Assembly (NCBI RefSeq): GCF_000003195.3
Contig: NC_012873.2
Coordinates: 45,599,022 to 45,663,021 of the forward strand
Direction: 5' to 3'
Source of the DNA: Sorghum bicolor
Taxonomy: Eukaryota > Streptophyta > Magnoliopsida > Poales > Poaceae
DNA: 64,000 bases
The translations under genes and the position numbers were made by a program. The notes below the pieces were generated by a model. That model had not been told where the DNA came from. It made no database searches and saw only the letters and a list, made by a program, of their open reading frames with translations. This document shows, in pieces, positions 54,751 to 64,000 of this stretch (position 1 is its first letter; the number at the start of each line of letters is the position of its first letter).

Positions 54751-55453
54751 CTCCTCAATCCGCTGTTCTTGTAGTGATGATGATGGTGATGCATTGCCAG
54801 GTAAAAGGTTGTTGAGGTATGCCAAGTGAACAACGTGAGGATTTTAAAATAACGCGGGAAATACATTAATAGACCTGGAACCTGTTTCATTAGTTCACAT
54901 CGCATTTAACTTGGCCCTGGAACAATGATCGGCCAATGTATGTACACAACCTACATAGTACTTCAATACTTTCTGTGTCTGTTTTTCTTTAGACGAACTT
55001 GTTTATATATGTGCTGTCCAATGCAAGTAAAGTGTGCTCACCACTAGGCCCATTGAAGCGACGGTTCTTGCATTGGTCATCTGCTAATCGTAGTGACTGA
55101 TCGAGCAGTTGATGGCTGCCGCCTCAAGTGCCGGAATTTTACTGCTACGAAAACTCTGCAAGATGTGAAGATGAATCACGTTGTTTTTATGAGCGAGGGG
55201 GATCAACAGGAACACGCAGATCCTCTTTTTTTTTAAATGAAAAAAAACTTAGATGGAACCGTCAACCGGTGTGTTGTCGGGATGAGCTGGTAACTAAGAT
55301 TAGAATATTATTATGGATAATCACAATCTGATTAATTCAATTTACACGTCGATCGAATCAGTGTCAAGGGCACGACACAAATGGATTCGATAGGTGTCTG
55401 TACATGGAAAACACATTGGGCTTTTTATGCTGTCTCACACAGAGAGAACCGGC
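54751..55453. other. upstream flank of the peroxidase gene
   Basis: Presumed promoter side of the minus-strand gene. No convincing TATA box was found. ORFs are short and unsupported. Confidence 0.45.
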
Positions 55454-56105
55454 TTTTTTTTTACAAGAAACATAATTCATTCATTAACAGCAAGAAGCTG
55501 TAAGTAACCTTACATGTTAGGGTAACATTGTTCAGAGGCTGAAGGATAGGACACTGAGACCCATGTTCTTCATAAGAGCAGAAAGCTATAGGCCAAAGCC
55601 TGTCTAGCTAAAAGATCCGCTTCTTTGTTGTTTTCCCTGCTAATCTTGTAAGTAGTAATTGATGAGTTCTAGGAGCAATCATCGAATTGTTGTATATAAG
55701 TTTTCATTCTCTAATCAGGAGGGTGATTGTGTTGTTGTTCGTTGAGAAATTGAAGGAGTGATATGTTGTCCGATAGAATCTGAGCTTCGTTTACCTGCAT
55801 AATATTAAGAATTTTGGCAGCAAGAGCTACAGCAGCTGCTTCAGCCATAATGACCAAGGAGGTGTCATTTAAAACTGCTGTTTTGTGGATTCTTGACTCT
55901 GGCTATGCCTGCATGTTAATGTATTCCCTTGCAACATCTGCGGATTTTGAATATGTTGGACTTGAGTTCCTGCATTGGTAGGATGAATGTGATGGTTACC
56001 ATGTAAGTGAATTTGAGTATGAGCCTGCAGATGTGCATAAGCATGGGATTTGGCCGCCTGATGGATAATCCAGGCAATCCATGTTTTCCTGTTAAATCTA
56101 TTCTA
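55454..56105 (-). pseudogene. 3' fragment of a LINE with RNase H domain
   Basis: Reading leftwards from about 56100, the minus strand encodes a KTWIAWIIHQAAKSH-like segment. An RVT_3-type RNase H follows (55572-55890): VIMAEAAAVALAAKIL, ILSDNISLLQFLN, YKISRENNKEADLLARQAL. It then has a short 3' untranslated part and a nine-A tail (plus-strand T run 55454-55462). This order is typical of the C-terminus of plant L1-type LINEs. Three or more in-frame stops are present and all RT is missing, so it is a 5'-truncated dead copy, abutting the truncated LTR of H. No duplication was found. Confidence 0.78.
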
Positions 56106-56259
56106 TTGTCATTTCATCTTTTGGTCATCACCATTATGACTATGATCATCTCTTGCTCCATCACTTGGCATGTACCAACCTCATTAAGTCTACACACACT
56201 TAGTGTAGAGGTTAGTACTAGGATTTCATCAATTATCCAAAACCAAACTAGGGCTTTCA
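56106..56259 (-). repeat. truncated 3' LTR of copia element H
   Basis: On the minus strand it starts TGAAAGCCCTAG with GGTTTTGGATAATTGATG following and runs for about 150 bp before joining LINE sequence. Most of the LTR is missing. Confidence 0.7.
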
Positions 56260-57337
56260 ATCTCCCCCTTTTTGGTAATTGATGACAACCCTTTTACAAA
56301 GATTTTCAATAAAATTTTCTTGGATTCATGTTGCTTGCCTAAGCATTTTACCATGTGCAAAGGTTATTGACGAGTTTCATAAACCTAAATTGGTAGCAAC
56401 TGCTCCCCCTACATATGTGCTAAGAGTTTGGATTTGAAAGCTTGCACATATGCTTGAATAGGAAATACAGGAGTCAATTTCTACCAAATGATGTTAAGGT
56501 GTAAAGAATGGACCTTTGAAGCGTGATACCAATTGGAGTTGCCAATATACACCATCCTTAGCACCATTAGTAACTAGACATTCACAAAACTAGAACACCT
56601 CGTGAGATCAACATTATAAATAAGGTTCTAGTACCACTTATGAAACAACTAAAAGTCTAGTTACACTACCTATGCATGCTAGTTCTTCATTTCATCAATC
56701 AAATCTACAACTAGCATACACCACACAAGCAAGGTATCGGAAAGAAAGCTTCTAAAGCTAATGCAAATGCAAGCAAACATATGCGATGCACATTCAAATA
56801 CAACATACAAGTTTATGAGCTTGCTCCCCCTACTTGTGTGCTTCAAAATTTTAATTGATCCCTTTCTTTTATCTTAATACTCCGCTATCTTTGTACTTCT
56901 TTGTAATTTCTCTCTCCCTTTAGCAAATCTTTGGGGAATTCTCTCCCCCTTTGTCATCAAGGACCACAAAAGGTGAGCTCAAATTTTAGATAGGTTAGTG
57001 TGAAACCTTGTGAAGTGAGATCATTTTACCAAATTGGTCCAATCTAGATTACTTGCCTAAGAAATTTAACTCGGTTTGATCCGAGGACAAGCTTTTTCAC
57101 ACCTCCAAACAAGGGTTATCTTGTACCATGTTGAGTTAAACACTTATAGCTCATATTCTAGATCAAACACTAGGATTGCAAGCCTAAAAACATGTCATAT
57201 GCTCCCACTAGATCAAGTCAAGCATAGAAGCAATAGTGGTACCATACAAGCATCAAATTCATTTGATTTTCATGAATGAGCCTAAGACATGTAAGGAATG
57301 ACTAGATGTGTTAAACAAGTCCTTAGCAAAGAATCAA
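56260..57337 (-). other. 3' region of copia element H with four PPT-like tracts
   Basis: Non-coding. On the minus strand GGGGGAG occurs at 56262-56268 (the terminal tract, next to the LTR), 56403-56409, 56824-56830 and 56943-56949, each in a related A/T-rich context. Confidence 0.7.
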
Positions 57338-57628
57338 TCACATGTCAATCAATTTTACCTTGCTTTGCTCGAAGGAGAAGCATGTCATATAGTGGGGGTG
57401 CATCAACACATATTTGAGAAGTATGTTCAATTCATTCCTTAGCTTGCAAAACCTCTTCTCAGCAAGTGGCTTGGTGAATATATCGGCATGTTGATCATCG
57501 GTGCCTATACTCTCAACGTAAATGTCCCCTTTTTGTTGGTAATATCTTATGAAATGATGGCGGACATCTATGTGCTTTGTTGTTGAGTGTTGAATCAGAT
57601 TGTTGCTGAGCTTCACGGCACTTTCGTT
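57338..57628 (-). pseudogene. RNase H end of copia element H
   Basis: Encodes the end of Ty1/copia RNase H: NNLIQHSTTKHIDVRHHFIRYY, DIYVESIGTDDQHADIFTKPL. The N-terminal half of RNase H is absent: the frame joins RT sequence directly at about 57628, showing an internal deletion. Non-functional. Confidence 0.88.
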
Positions 57629-58718
57629 GACTCACAAATGTGTTATTCTTCAATTGCTTGATTTGAAGACCAAGGAAGTAACTAAGCTCTCCAATCACTG
57701 ACATCTCAAATTCATTAGCTATCATGTTTCCAAACTCCTCAGAAAATTCTTGGTTGGTTGATCTAAATATGATATCATCAACATATATTTGCAACATAAA
57801 TAAGTCTTTGCCAATCTTCTTGGTGAAGAGAGTGGAGTCAACCTTTCCCATCTTGAAACCTCTAGAGAGTAAGAAGTCTTTCAATCTCTCATACCATGCT
57901 CTTGTGCTTGCTTCAAACCATACAATGCCTTTCTTAGCTTGTAAACATAGTTGGGTTTCTTGTCATCTTCAAAACCAGGAGGTTGCTCAACATAAACTTC
58001 TTCATTGATATAGCCATTGAGAAATGCACATCCATTTGATATAACTTGATGTTATGTGCAAAAGCATAGGCCAACAAGATCCTAATTGCTTCCAATCTTG
58101 CAACCGGGGCATATGTTTCACCAAAGTCAAGACATTCAACTTGAGTATAGCCTTGTGCTACCAATCTTGCTTTGTTTTTACCACTATCCCATCTTGATCT
58201 TGTTTGTTGCGAAAGACCAATCTAGTACCAATTACATTGTGATCACTAGGCCTCTCAACTAATTCTCATACTTGATTTCTTTTAAATTTGTTAAGCTCTT
58301 TATGCATAGCATTAACCCAATCAATATCTCTCAAACCTTCATCAATCTTCTCTGGCTCGATGTGAGACACAAAGGAGAAATACTCACAAAATGATTCTAG
58401 TCTTGATCTAGTTTGCATTCCTCTTTGAATGTTACCTATGACATGATCCAATGGATGATCTCTTGCAATATTGGTTGATTGAAGTATTTGCACTTGATTG
58501 CTTGCATTTGGTTGATTATGAGATGACGTACTAGCTTGTTGATCTTGCACTTGAGTACCACTTGTACTAGCTTTATTTTGATCATGAGAAATACTAGCTT
58601 GCACATTAGAGGTAGGAAGCACTTGATCTTTTTCATCTTCAACATCAATCACCTCTCTAGGCCTTAAATCTCCAATGTCCATGTTCTTCATTGCATCGGC
58701 CAATTGAGTGCCTCTCAC
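57629..58718 (-). pseudogene. reverse transcriptase of copia element H
   Basis: Three frames carry copia RT motifs: RGLRDIDWVNAMHKELNKF (58266-58718, with the Ser/Gln-rich integrase-RT linker upstream), [19 protein letters not shown] and YQMDV (57934-58164), and FLLSRGFKMGKVDSTLF with the catalytic LQIYVDDIIF and SYFLGLQIK (57513-57884). Frameshifts separate them and the C-terminal part is deleted. The lineage looks like SIRE/Maximus, judged with the LTR and gag. Dead copy. Confidence 0.9.
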
Positions 58719-58928
58719 ATCATCTATATTCTCATCTTCCTATTAAGAGCCATTGGTTTCATCAAACTCAATATCATGCACCTCCTCAAGTGTACCACTA
58801 GCCAAATTCCAAACTCTATAAGCTTTGCTAGTAGTGGAGTAATCAAGCAAGAAACCTTCATCACATTTCTTTTCAAATTTGCTCAATCTAGTGCCTTTCT
58901 TCAATATGTAGCATTTGCAACCAAAAAC

Positions 58929-59723
58929 TCAAAAGTTTGCAATGTTGGGCTTTCTTCCATTCAAGAGCTCATAATGGGTCTTCTCCATCACTGGGTGACA
59001 ATAGAGTCGGTTGCTATAGTAGCAAGCCATGTTGATTGCTTCGGCCCAAAAGGAATGACTCACATTGTACTCACTCAACATTGATCTTGCCATGTCAATC
59101 AAGGTTCTATTATTCCTCTCAACAAGACCATTTGATTGTGGAGTGTACTTGGCCGAGAATTGAAGCCTAATGCCAAATTCATCACAAAGCTCATCAACTC
59201 TTGTGTTCTTGAATTCACTTCTATTGTCACTTCTCACTTTTTCGATGGTTGTTTCAAACTCATTGTGTATTTGTCTGACAAATGATTTAAAGGTTGCAAA
59301 AGCATCACTCTTGTCACTAAGAAAGAATACCCATGTGTATCTTGTGAAATCATCCACTATCACAAATCCATATTTATTTCTTCCAAAGCTTGTTTATGTG
59401 GTTGGTGCAAATAAGTCCATGTGCAACAACTCAAATGCCTTGCAGGTACTCATGATGCTCTTCTTTGGATGAGTGTTGCCAACTTGCTTTCTAGCTTGAC
59501 ATGCACTACAAAGCTTATCTTTCTCAAATGTGACATCTTTCAAGCCTCTAACAAGATCATGATTGTCTGACTTGTTCAATTGTTTCATTCCAACATGACC
59601 AAGCCTTCTATGCCATAACCAACCCATGCTAGATTTAGTGAGCAAGCATGTTAACAATTGAGCTTCACTAGCATTGAAATCAACCAAGTATAGATTCTCA
59701 TATCTAAAGCCTTTGAATATCAA
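58929..59723 (-). pseudogene. integrase of copia element H
   Basis: The pre-integrase zinc region (WLWHRRLGHVGMKQL, CSACQARKQ) is at 59394-59723. After a break the DDE core follows: HMDLFAPT, VDDFTRYTWVFFL, RSDNRSEF, and GLVERNNRTLIDMARSML with the glutamate (58929-59363). The core frame is 144 codons long. It is broken between the zinc region and core and again at 58929. Confidence 0.9.
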
Positions 59724-60048
59724 GTCAGAGCCATCTACACTTATGATTTCTACATCATCAACTCCAAATATGCATTTGAAACCAAGATCACAAAGTTAAG
59801 CTACGGATAGCAAATTAAAGTTCAAGCTCTCTACTAGTAGCACATTGGAAATGCTCAAGTCATTGAATATAGCAATTTTACCGAGTCCTTTGACCTTGTC
59901 TTTGCATTGTCACCAAATGTGATACTATCAATACCATTGTCATCATTGATGAATTGAACATTCTTGAATCACTGATCATGTGTTGTGTGCACCCACTATC
60001 AAGCATCGAATGCCTTCCTCCAGCTTTATAATTTACCTATAAAACAAT
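59724..60048 (-). pseudogene. protease of copia element H
   Basis: The active-site segment MLDSGCTQHM is at about 59975-60005 on the minus strand, as in copia retropepsins. The remainder is split by frameshifts and stops. It lies between gag and integrase as expected for Ty1/copia. Confidence 0.72.
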
Positions 60049-61386
60049 TCAATGTTTCTTAGGTACCCATACTTGTTTGGGTCCTTGGAGGTTAGTGACT
60101 ATGCTTTTTGGTACCCAAATGGTCTTCTTATTTGGACCCACAATTGGTGTACCAACAAACTTAGCATGCACACCCTTCTCACCCTTGGTAACCACATAAC
60201 AAGAATCAAAACGAATGTAAGGTACATTAGCAATTTTCTTGTTCTTGTTCAATTTATTGCAATTATGCTCTAGGTGCCAAACTTGCTTGCATCTATTGCA
60301 ATACTGACCATTGCTCTTCATAATAGTTTTGTGAGTTGCAAAGGCCTTCTTGCCTTTCTTGAGAGTATAGCCTAATCCCTCTTTGTTGTGAGAAAATCTT
60401 TGGCTACCTAAGCACTTTAGCAAGCGGGACTCACCCCCATAGGCCTTGCCTAGGGCATAAGTGAGCTCATCCACCTCTCTCTTGAGAGTTTCATTCTCAA
60501 CCTTTAGTGAAGAAGCACAAGTGACACTAACACTAGAAGTAGAGGTAGAGTTGGTGGTGGTGGATGAAGACCTACAAGAAGAGTTAGTGGCAACAACAAT
60601 AGATGATTTGGGTGATTCTTTAATTAAGTCACATGTTGTGCCCACATCACATGATACAACAACCTTTTCCTTGTTCTCTTCTATTAATAAGGAGTGAGCT
60701 TTTTCAAGCTTGGTGTGAGCCTTGCCAAGATTCTCATGGGCATCCACTAGACTCTCATGATTAACATTAAGCTCATCAAAGGATTGTTCAAGATCTTTTA
60801 ATTTCTTGGCCAATTCTTTGCACTTCTTGTTTTTAGAATGAATAAGTGAATTGGCTTGCTCTAACATGTCCATGAGTTGTTCATTAGTGAATTCATTTTC
60901 ATCATCACTATCACGTTCATGTTCACTTTCACTCTCATCATATTGTACCTTGTGGCCCTTAGCCATAAAGCATGAAGGAGTGTCAAAGAGTGATGACTTG
61001 TTGTTGATAGCAATACTAGCAAGAGCATTCTTCTTCTTAGATGCCTTGTCATCATCACTAAAATCATCATCTGAATAAGCATCACTATCCCATGTCACAA
61101 CATAGGATCCACCCTTCTTCTTATTCTTCTTCTTTTCTTTCTTCTCCTTCTTGTTCTTCTTGTCATGCTCATCATTGTCACTATTATAAGGACAATCCAC
61201 CACAATATGATTGGGACTCTTCCACTTGTAGCATACCCTCACATACTCCTTGTTCTTGAAGTGTCTCTTCTCTTTCTTGTGTGATATCCCTTCTTCTTCT
61301 TCATATTGCCAAATTTGCGGACAAAGAGTGCTAGTGCTTCATCATCACTATCATCATTGAAGCACTCCTCATCACTTGATTCTTAT
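60049..61386 (-). pseudogene. gag of copia element H (5' end cut off by G)
   Basis: A 397-codon open frame (60049-61242) preceded, after a one-base shift near 61250-61300, by an acidic segment with EALALFVRKFG and a Lys-rich run. The zinc knuckle reads CYKWKSPNHIVVDC, with Trp in place of the second cysteine. Then come Lys-rich and Asp-rich stretches, long coiled-coil-like parts (LEQANSLIHSKNKKCKELAKKL, LGKAHTKLEKAHSLL), a Ser/Thr-rich segment and a second Cys/His cluster (CNRCKQVWHLEHNC). This long gag fits SIRE/Maximus. The N-terminus lies beyond G, outside the window. Confidence 0.88.
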
Positions 61387-62102
61387 TGTTGGTGCAAAAG
61401 CTGATTTGCAAACACAAAGGGCTAATACCCAATTCAAACGTTAAGGCGTGCCAGCCAATTTGACCTTACTATCGGCAAAGATGATAACTCGAATACTTTG
61501 GTCCCGACAACAGCGATGCGCCCGGATGTCACGGCCAAGAGGTATTCACACGGAACTCGAGAATACACCGAGCTTAAGTCGACGAACTCCAAAGAACTCG
61601 TAGTGAAAAAGGAAAATATGACGAAGTCGTCGAAAAATAGATGTTGGAATATGAGTAATAACTTATGTTTGATTGATTGATCGATTCTTCATTACAAGGC
61701 CCTAGGGTCTATATTTATACCCTGCTCAAAGAGCTACAATCAGATACGACTAGGACTCGAATTCCAAACTAAACAGAATCCGTATACAAAACGATTTTAA
61801 ATAACTAAGGAAAACATAGAACTATCCCCTCGTAACCGACCGGGACACCGCCACAGATCAATCGGCAACCTCCATGCTTCCTTTCAGAGTCATCGGCAGT
61901 CTCCCTGTTATGGCCATCGGCAAGCACCAATATTGATCATCGGCAAGAACACGTCACCATCCCTGGACTTAGTCACATTCACTCGTCTCTTCATCGGCAG
62001 CTCCCCTCATTAGCAACTCCTCTGCAGTCTAGTTACCGTTGCTCCGCCTGCCGATCTGTACTCTACTGGTCCCCGTGTACGTGTCCAAAAATGGTGTCAA
62101 CA
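61387..62102 (-). repeat. 3' LTR of G (element orientation)
   Basis: 716 bp. On the minus strand TATAAATA at 61712-61719 is a candidate promoter motif. The second LTR is outside the window. Confidence 0.8.
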
Positions 62103-62117
62103 CATGCCCCTCAATTT
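62103..62117 (-). promoter_or_regulatory. polypurine tract of G
   Basis: Minus strand AAATTGAGGGGCATG directly before the LTR; it fixes the element orientation. Confidence 0.65.
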
Positions 62118-62503
62118 CGGAGTATGAATTTCTTAATGCTCCAAAATTCTCTCCATTAATGACGCCTTTCCGCAGTTAATTCTCCCAATTTGGCAACCGA
62201 CCGTTAAAGCTGAACAACCCTAGCCCGATTCTTTCACAGATTCCTCGAATTTCTCAACCTCCCAAACTAGACACCCCACTTTATTCGTCCATCGGCAATA
62301 TAACCGTTAGAAAGAGCTGCCGATGGACCGACCAGGAAATCTTTGCACAGTGAAATATTTCCAAAATCATGACCGCTTGCTGTCAAATCACCTGCACAAT
62401 CCCTTGATTACCGTGCGAACAGTTGCCATATCTACCTGAGCACCCTCGGGTTTCACGGATGCGGCAAAGAGATAAGTCAGATCTGCCCCTGCCCGTTTTG
62501 TCC
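62118..62503. other. G 3' region upstream of the antisense gene
   Basis: No ORF is supported. It probably contains the upstream promoter of the plus-strand gene. Confidence 0.45.
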
Positions 62504-62511
62504 TATAAATA
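62504..62511 (+). promoter_or_regulatory. TATA box of the G antisense gene
   Basis: TATAAATA, 150 bp before ATG 62661, in a CCTATAAATACTTCC context typical of plant promoters. Confidence 0.6.
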
Positions 62512-62660
62512 CTTCCTTCTCGGGTACTCCTTCTTCATCTGTCATTCTACAACCCCAAAATCCACTTCCTTGGCGGCGGCACCGTTCGAGGACTCCAAGA
62601 ATTCTAGCAAGAACTTCCTCCAACAACCCTCGAGTTTTCGATCTTCTTCCCTGTGAGAAA

Positions 62661-64000
62661 ATGGCCATCAACTTCATCGTGCCTGAGGTCAGTTCTACTT
62701 CTCTCCTGTATTTTCACTGCACTCCTGTTCATCCGCAGTTCATCTTACTGAATATTTTTTTTTCTTTTGCTCTTCTTTTTACCCCCAAAACTTCTAGGAT
62801 CTGTCCAATAGAATCGTCATCCCTACCAATCAACCACACCTCCAATGTCTCGGTCCGCTAGGGAACCCAGATCCTACCGATCTGATCAACGCAGAGACAA
62901 ACAGAATCCCCTTCAGAGCCGAGAATTTTTCTCTAGATCTGTGGAAAGATGCCTTCCGTTCCTGGCCCAGTCCTACCAAGGGATGGAAGGATTGGTTCTT
63001 GAGAGTCAGCCATTCAAATGAAGTTCAGTGGGGTGAGTGAAAACTGGATCAATGCATCAGGTTGTCCCTTGCCGATATGGATAGGAATGAATCATTGTTG
63101 ATTGCTGCGTCGTATTTCTGGTCAGACATACTCAATGCTTTTATGTTTGGCCATGGTCCTGCTTCCCCCACACTTGCCGATGTGCTTATGCTCACCGGCT
63201 TAGATGTATCTTCTGCCAATAGCACCCACCTGTTTGACACCAAACCTAGTGCTAAGGTAGAAACTCGTTCCATCGGCGGTTGGTCAGGGTACATCCAGAA
63301 ATACCAACGAACAGGCCCTGTCAACATAAAGGAACAAACCACCTTCCTGAACATGTGGTTGGACAAATTTGTATTTTGTGGTCGATCGGCAGGACCAACT
63401 TCTGTCTACTTAGCAGCAGCAGAAAGATTAGCTAATGGTGGCCGATTTCCCCTCGGCCGATACTTGCTCGGCTCGGCTTACCACCTCCTCCACCAAGTAG
63501 CCAGGAAACTCCTGCTCGGCCAACCCATCGGCAACTTAGGGGGTCCCTGATGGTTCATCAATATGTGGCTTAGCCTCCATATGCACAAGCGTCTTGAGTT
63601 CGACCTCTTCGCACAACGCTTCCCCAGGGTCATAACCGAGGATTATTAATTGGATGAAGAAGAATCGGCAACTCGTCCTCCTCTGAACTTTGGTGAGGCT
63701 GCCATAGTTTTGCCTGGCACAGGTGGTAACGCAGACTAGGTTAGCCGATTCTTTCAAACACTGTACGAAGGCCTGACTAGAGAACAGTGAGCATGGATGC
63801 CTTATGAAGATCCGGACACCAGATTTCCTTTGGTCTGCCATCCGTTCAATGATGCTGTCAACAAGGATCACGATGTGATGATGGCAATCATCACCCCAAG
63901 AGCCATACCAGTTAACTTCTTTGGTGGTGGAAAAGCTTCCATCCAGACCTACGAATTCTACAACACATCGGCACTAGCTCGTCAACTAGCTTTTGGCCAA
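62661..64000 (+). pseudogene. plant mobile domain (PMD-like) antisense gene of G, partial
   Basis: Exon 1 (62661-62687) encodes MAINFIVPE. A GT-AG intron 62688-62797 follows in phase 0, then a long second exon running off the window. Motifs: FRAENFSLDLWKDAF, WKDWFLRVS, SLLIAASYFWSDILNAFMFGHG, TLADVLMLTGLDV, then WSGYIQKY and TFLNMWLDKFVFCG. These fit the plant mobile domain (PF10536-like), known in the host MAIN/MAIL1 proteins and in Ty3 retrotransposons. In-frame stops at 63038-63040, 63548-63550, 63647-63649, 63737-63739 and 63788-63790 make this copy dead. It is antisense to G. Confidence 0.75.

Larger units (their letters stand above)
61387..64000 (-). mobile_element. element G, Ty3/gypsy-like, 3' end only, runs off the window
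   Basis: The LTR at 61387-62102 starts TGTTGGTGC and ends GTGTCAACA on the plus strand. The purine-rich tract lies on the minus strand just inside the LTR, so the element reads leftwards and only its 3' part is here. The left flank is CTTAT (61382-61386); the matching duplication would lie outside. It is inserted in gag of H. The internal part carries an antisense plant-mobile-domain gene. Pol is not in the window, so the lineage is inferred from the layout. Confidence 0.8.

Noticed and set aside
54751..54825. Longer N-terminus for the peroxidase (25 more residues)
   Set aside because: The upstream frame has no ATG; the first ATG at 54750 begins a good signal peptide.
1..64000. tRNA or rRNA genes
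   Set aside because: No cloverleaf-type or rRNA sequence was noticed on either strand; the tRNA-like strings are retrotransposon primer-binding sites.

Overview
This window is plant nuclear DNA from a grass (Poaceae), most likely a panicoid of the sorghum/sugarcane/Miscanthus type. That is inferred from the LTR retrotransposon lineages, the spliced class III peroxidase gene and the extreme nesting of elements. The species is not determinable by eye. About nine tenths of the window is transposable-element sequence. The only gene that looks like an ordinary host gene is a secreted class III peroxidase at 53467-54750 (minus strand).

Layout. (1) 1-8368 is a degraded Ty3/gypsy element, called X here, with gag and protease remnants. 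It is split by a 3.4-kb Tekay-like solo LTR (2072-5469, target-site duplication AAAAT, itself holding a 140-bp MITE) and by an Athila-like solo LTR A (5684-7049, duplication CACTC). (2) 8369-47604 is one composite Athila-like element E (LTRs of 1276 and 1275 bp, duplication CTAAC) inserted into X; X resumes at 47605. E carries two large nested insertions. B (10775-28117) is an Athila-related element without RT or integrase. B in turn holds C (13492-21785, a very young gag plus double-protease element, duplication ACCCC) and solo LTR D (24972-26245, duplication GTATG). F (32714-44638, minus strand, duplication ACTTC) is a Tat/Retand-type element with gag, protease, RT, RNase H and integrase on the minus strand and a six-exon antisense gene on the plus strand. 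(3) 47605-53466 holds the rest of X, a short inverted repeat, an imperfect tandem repeat and a SIRE/Maximus-type solo LTR (50078-52512, duplication CCTGC). (4) 53467-55450 is the peroxidase and its flanks. (5) 55454-61386 is a LINE 3' fragment, then a broken SIRE/Maximus-type Ty1/copia element H (minus). (6) 61387-64000 is the left end of another minus-strand element G, whose plus strand carries a decayed plant-mobile-domain gene antisense to the element.

How the parts work together. E, B and C share an 8-nt spacer before the same kind of primer-binding site, a U5 hairpin, and a 3' region with paired stem-loops, a hairpin next to the polypurine tract and a second polypurine-like tract about 1.3-1.7 kb upstream. 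B and C lack polymerase and integrase, so they would need an autonomous Athila-like partner. E itself is dead (frameshifts and stops). By eye, LTR divergence is about 2% for E, B and F and only two substitutions in 1655 bp for C, which agrees with the nesting order.

Strongest leads: covarying RNA stem-loops in the 3' regions of E, B and C; extra polypurine-tract-like copies in the 3' regions of at least three unrelated element lineages; intron-containing antisense genes in F and G; tandem retropepsin domains and an in-frame amber codon in the young element C; and a gag leader joined to an unrecognised ORF in B.
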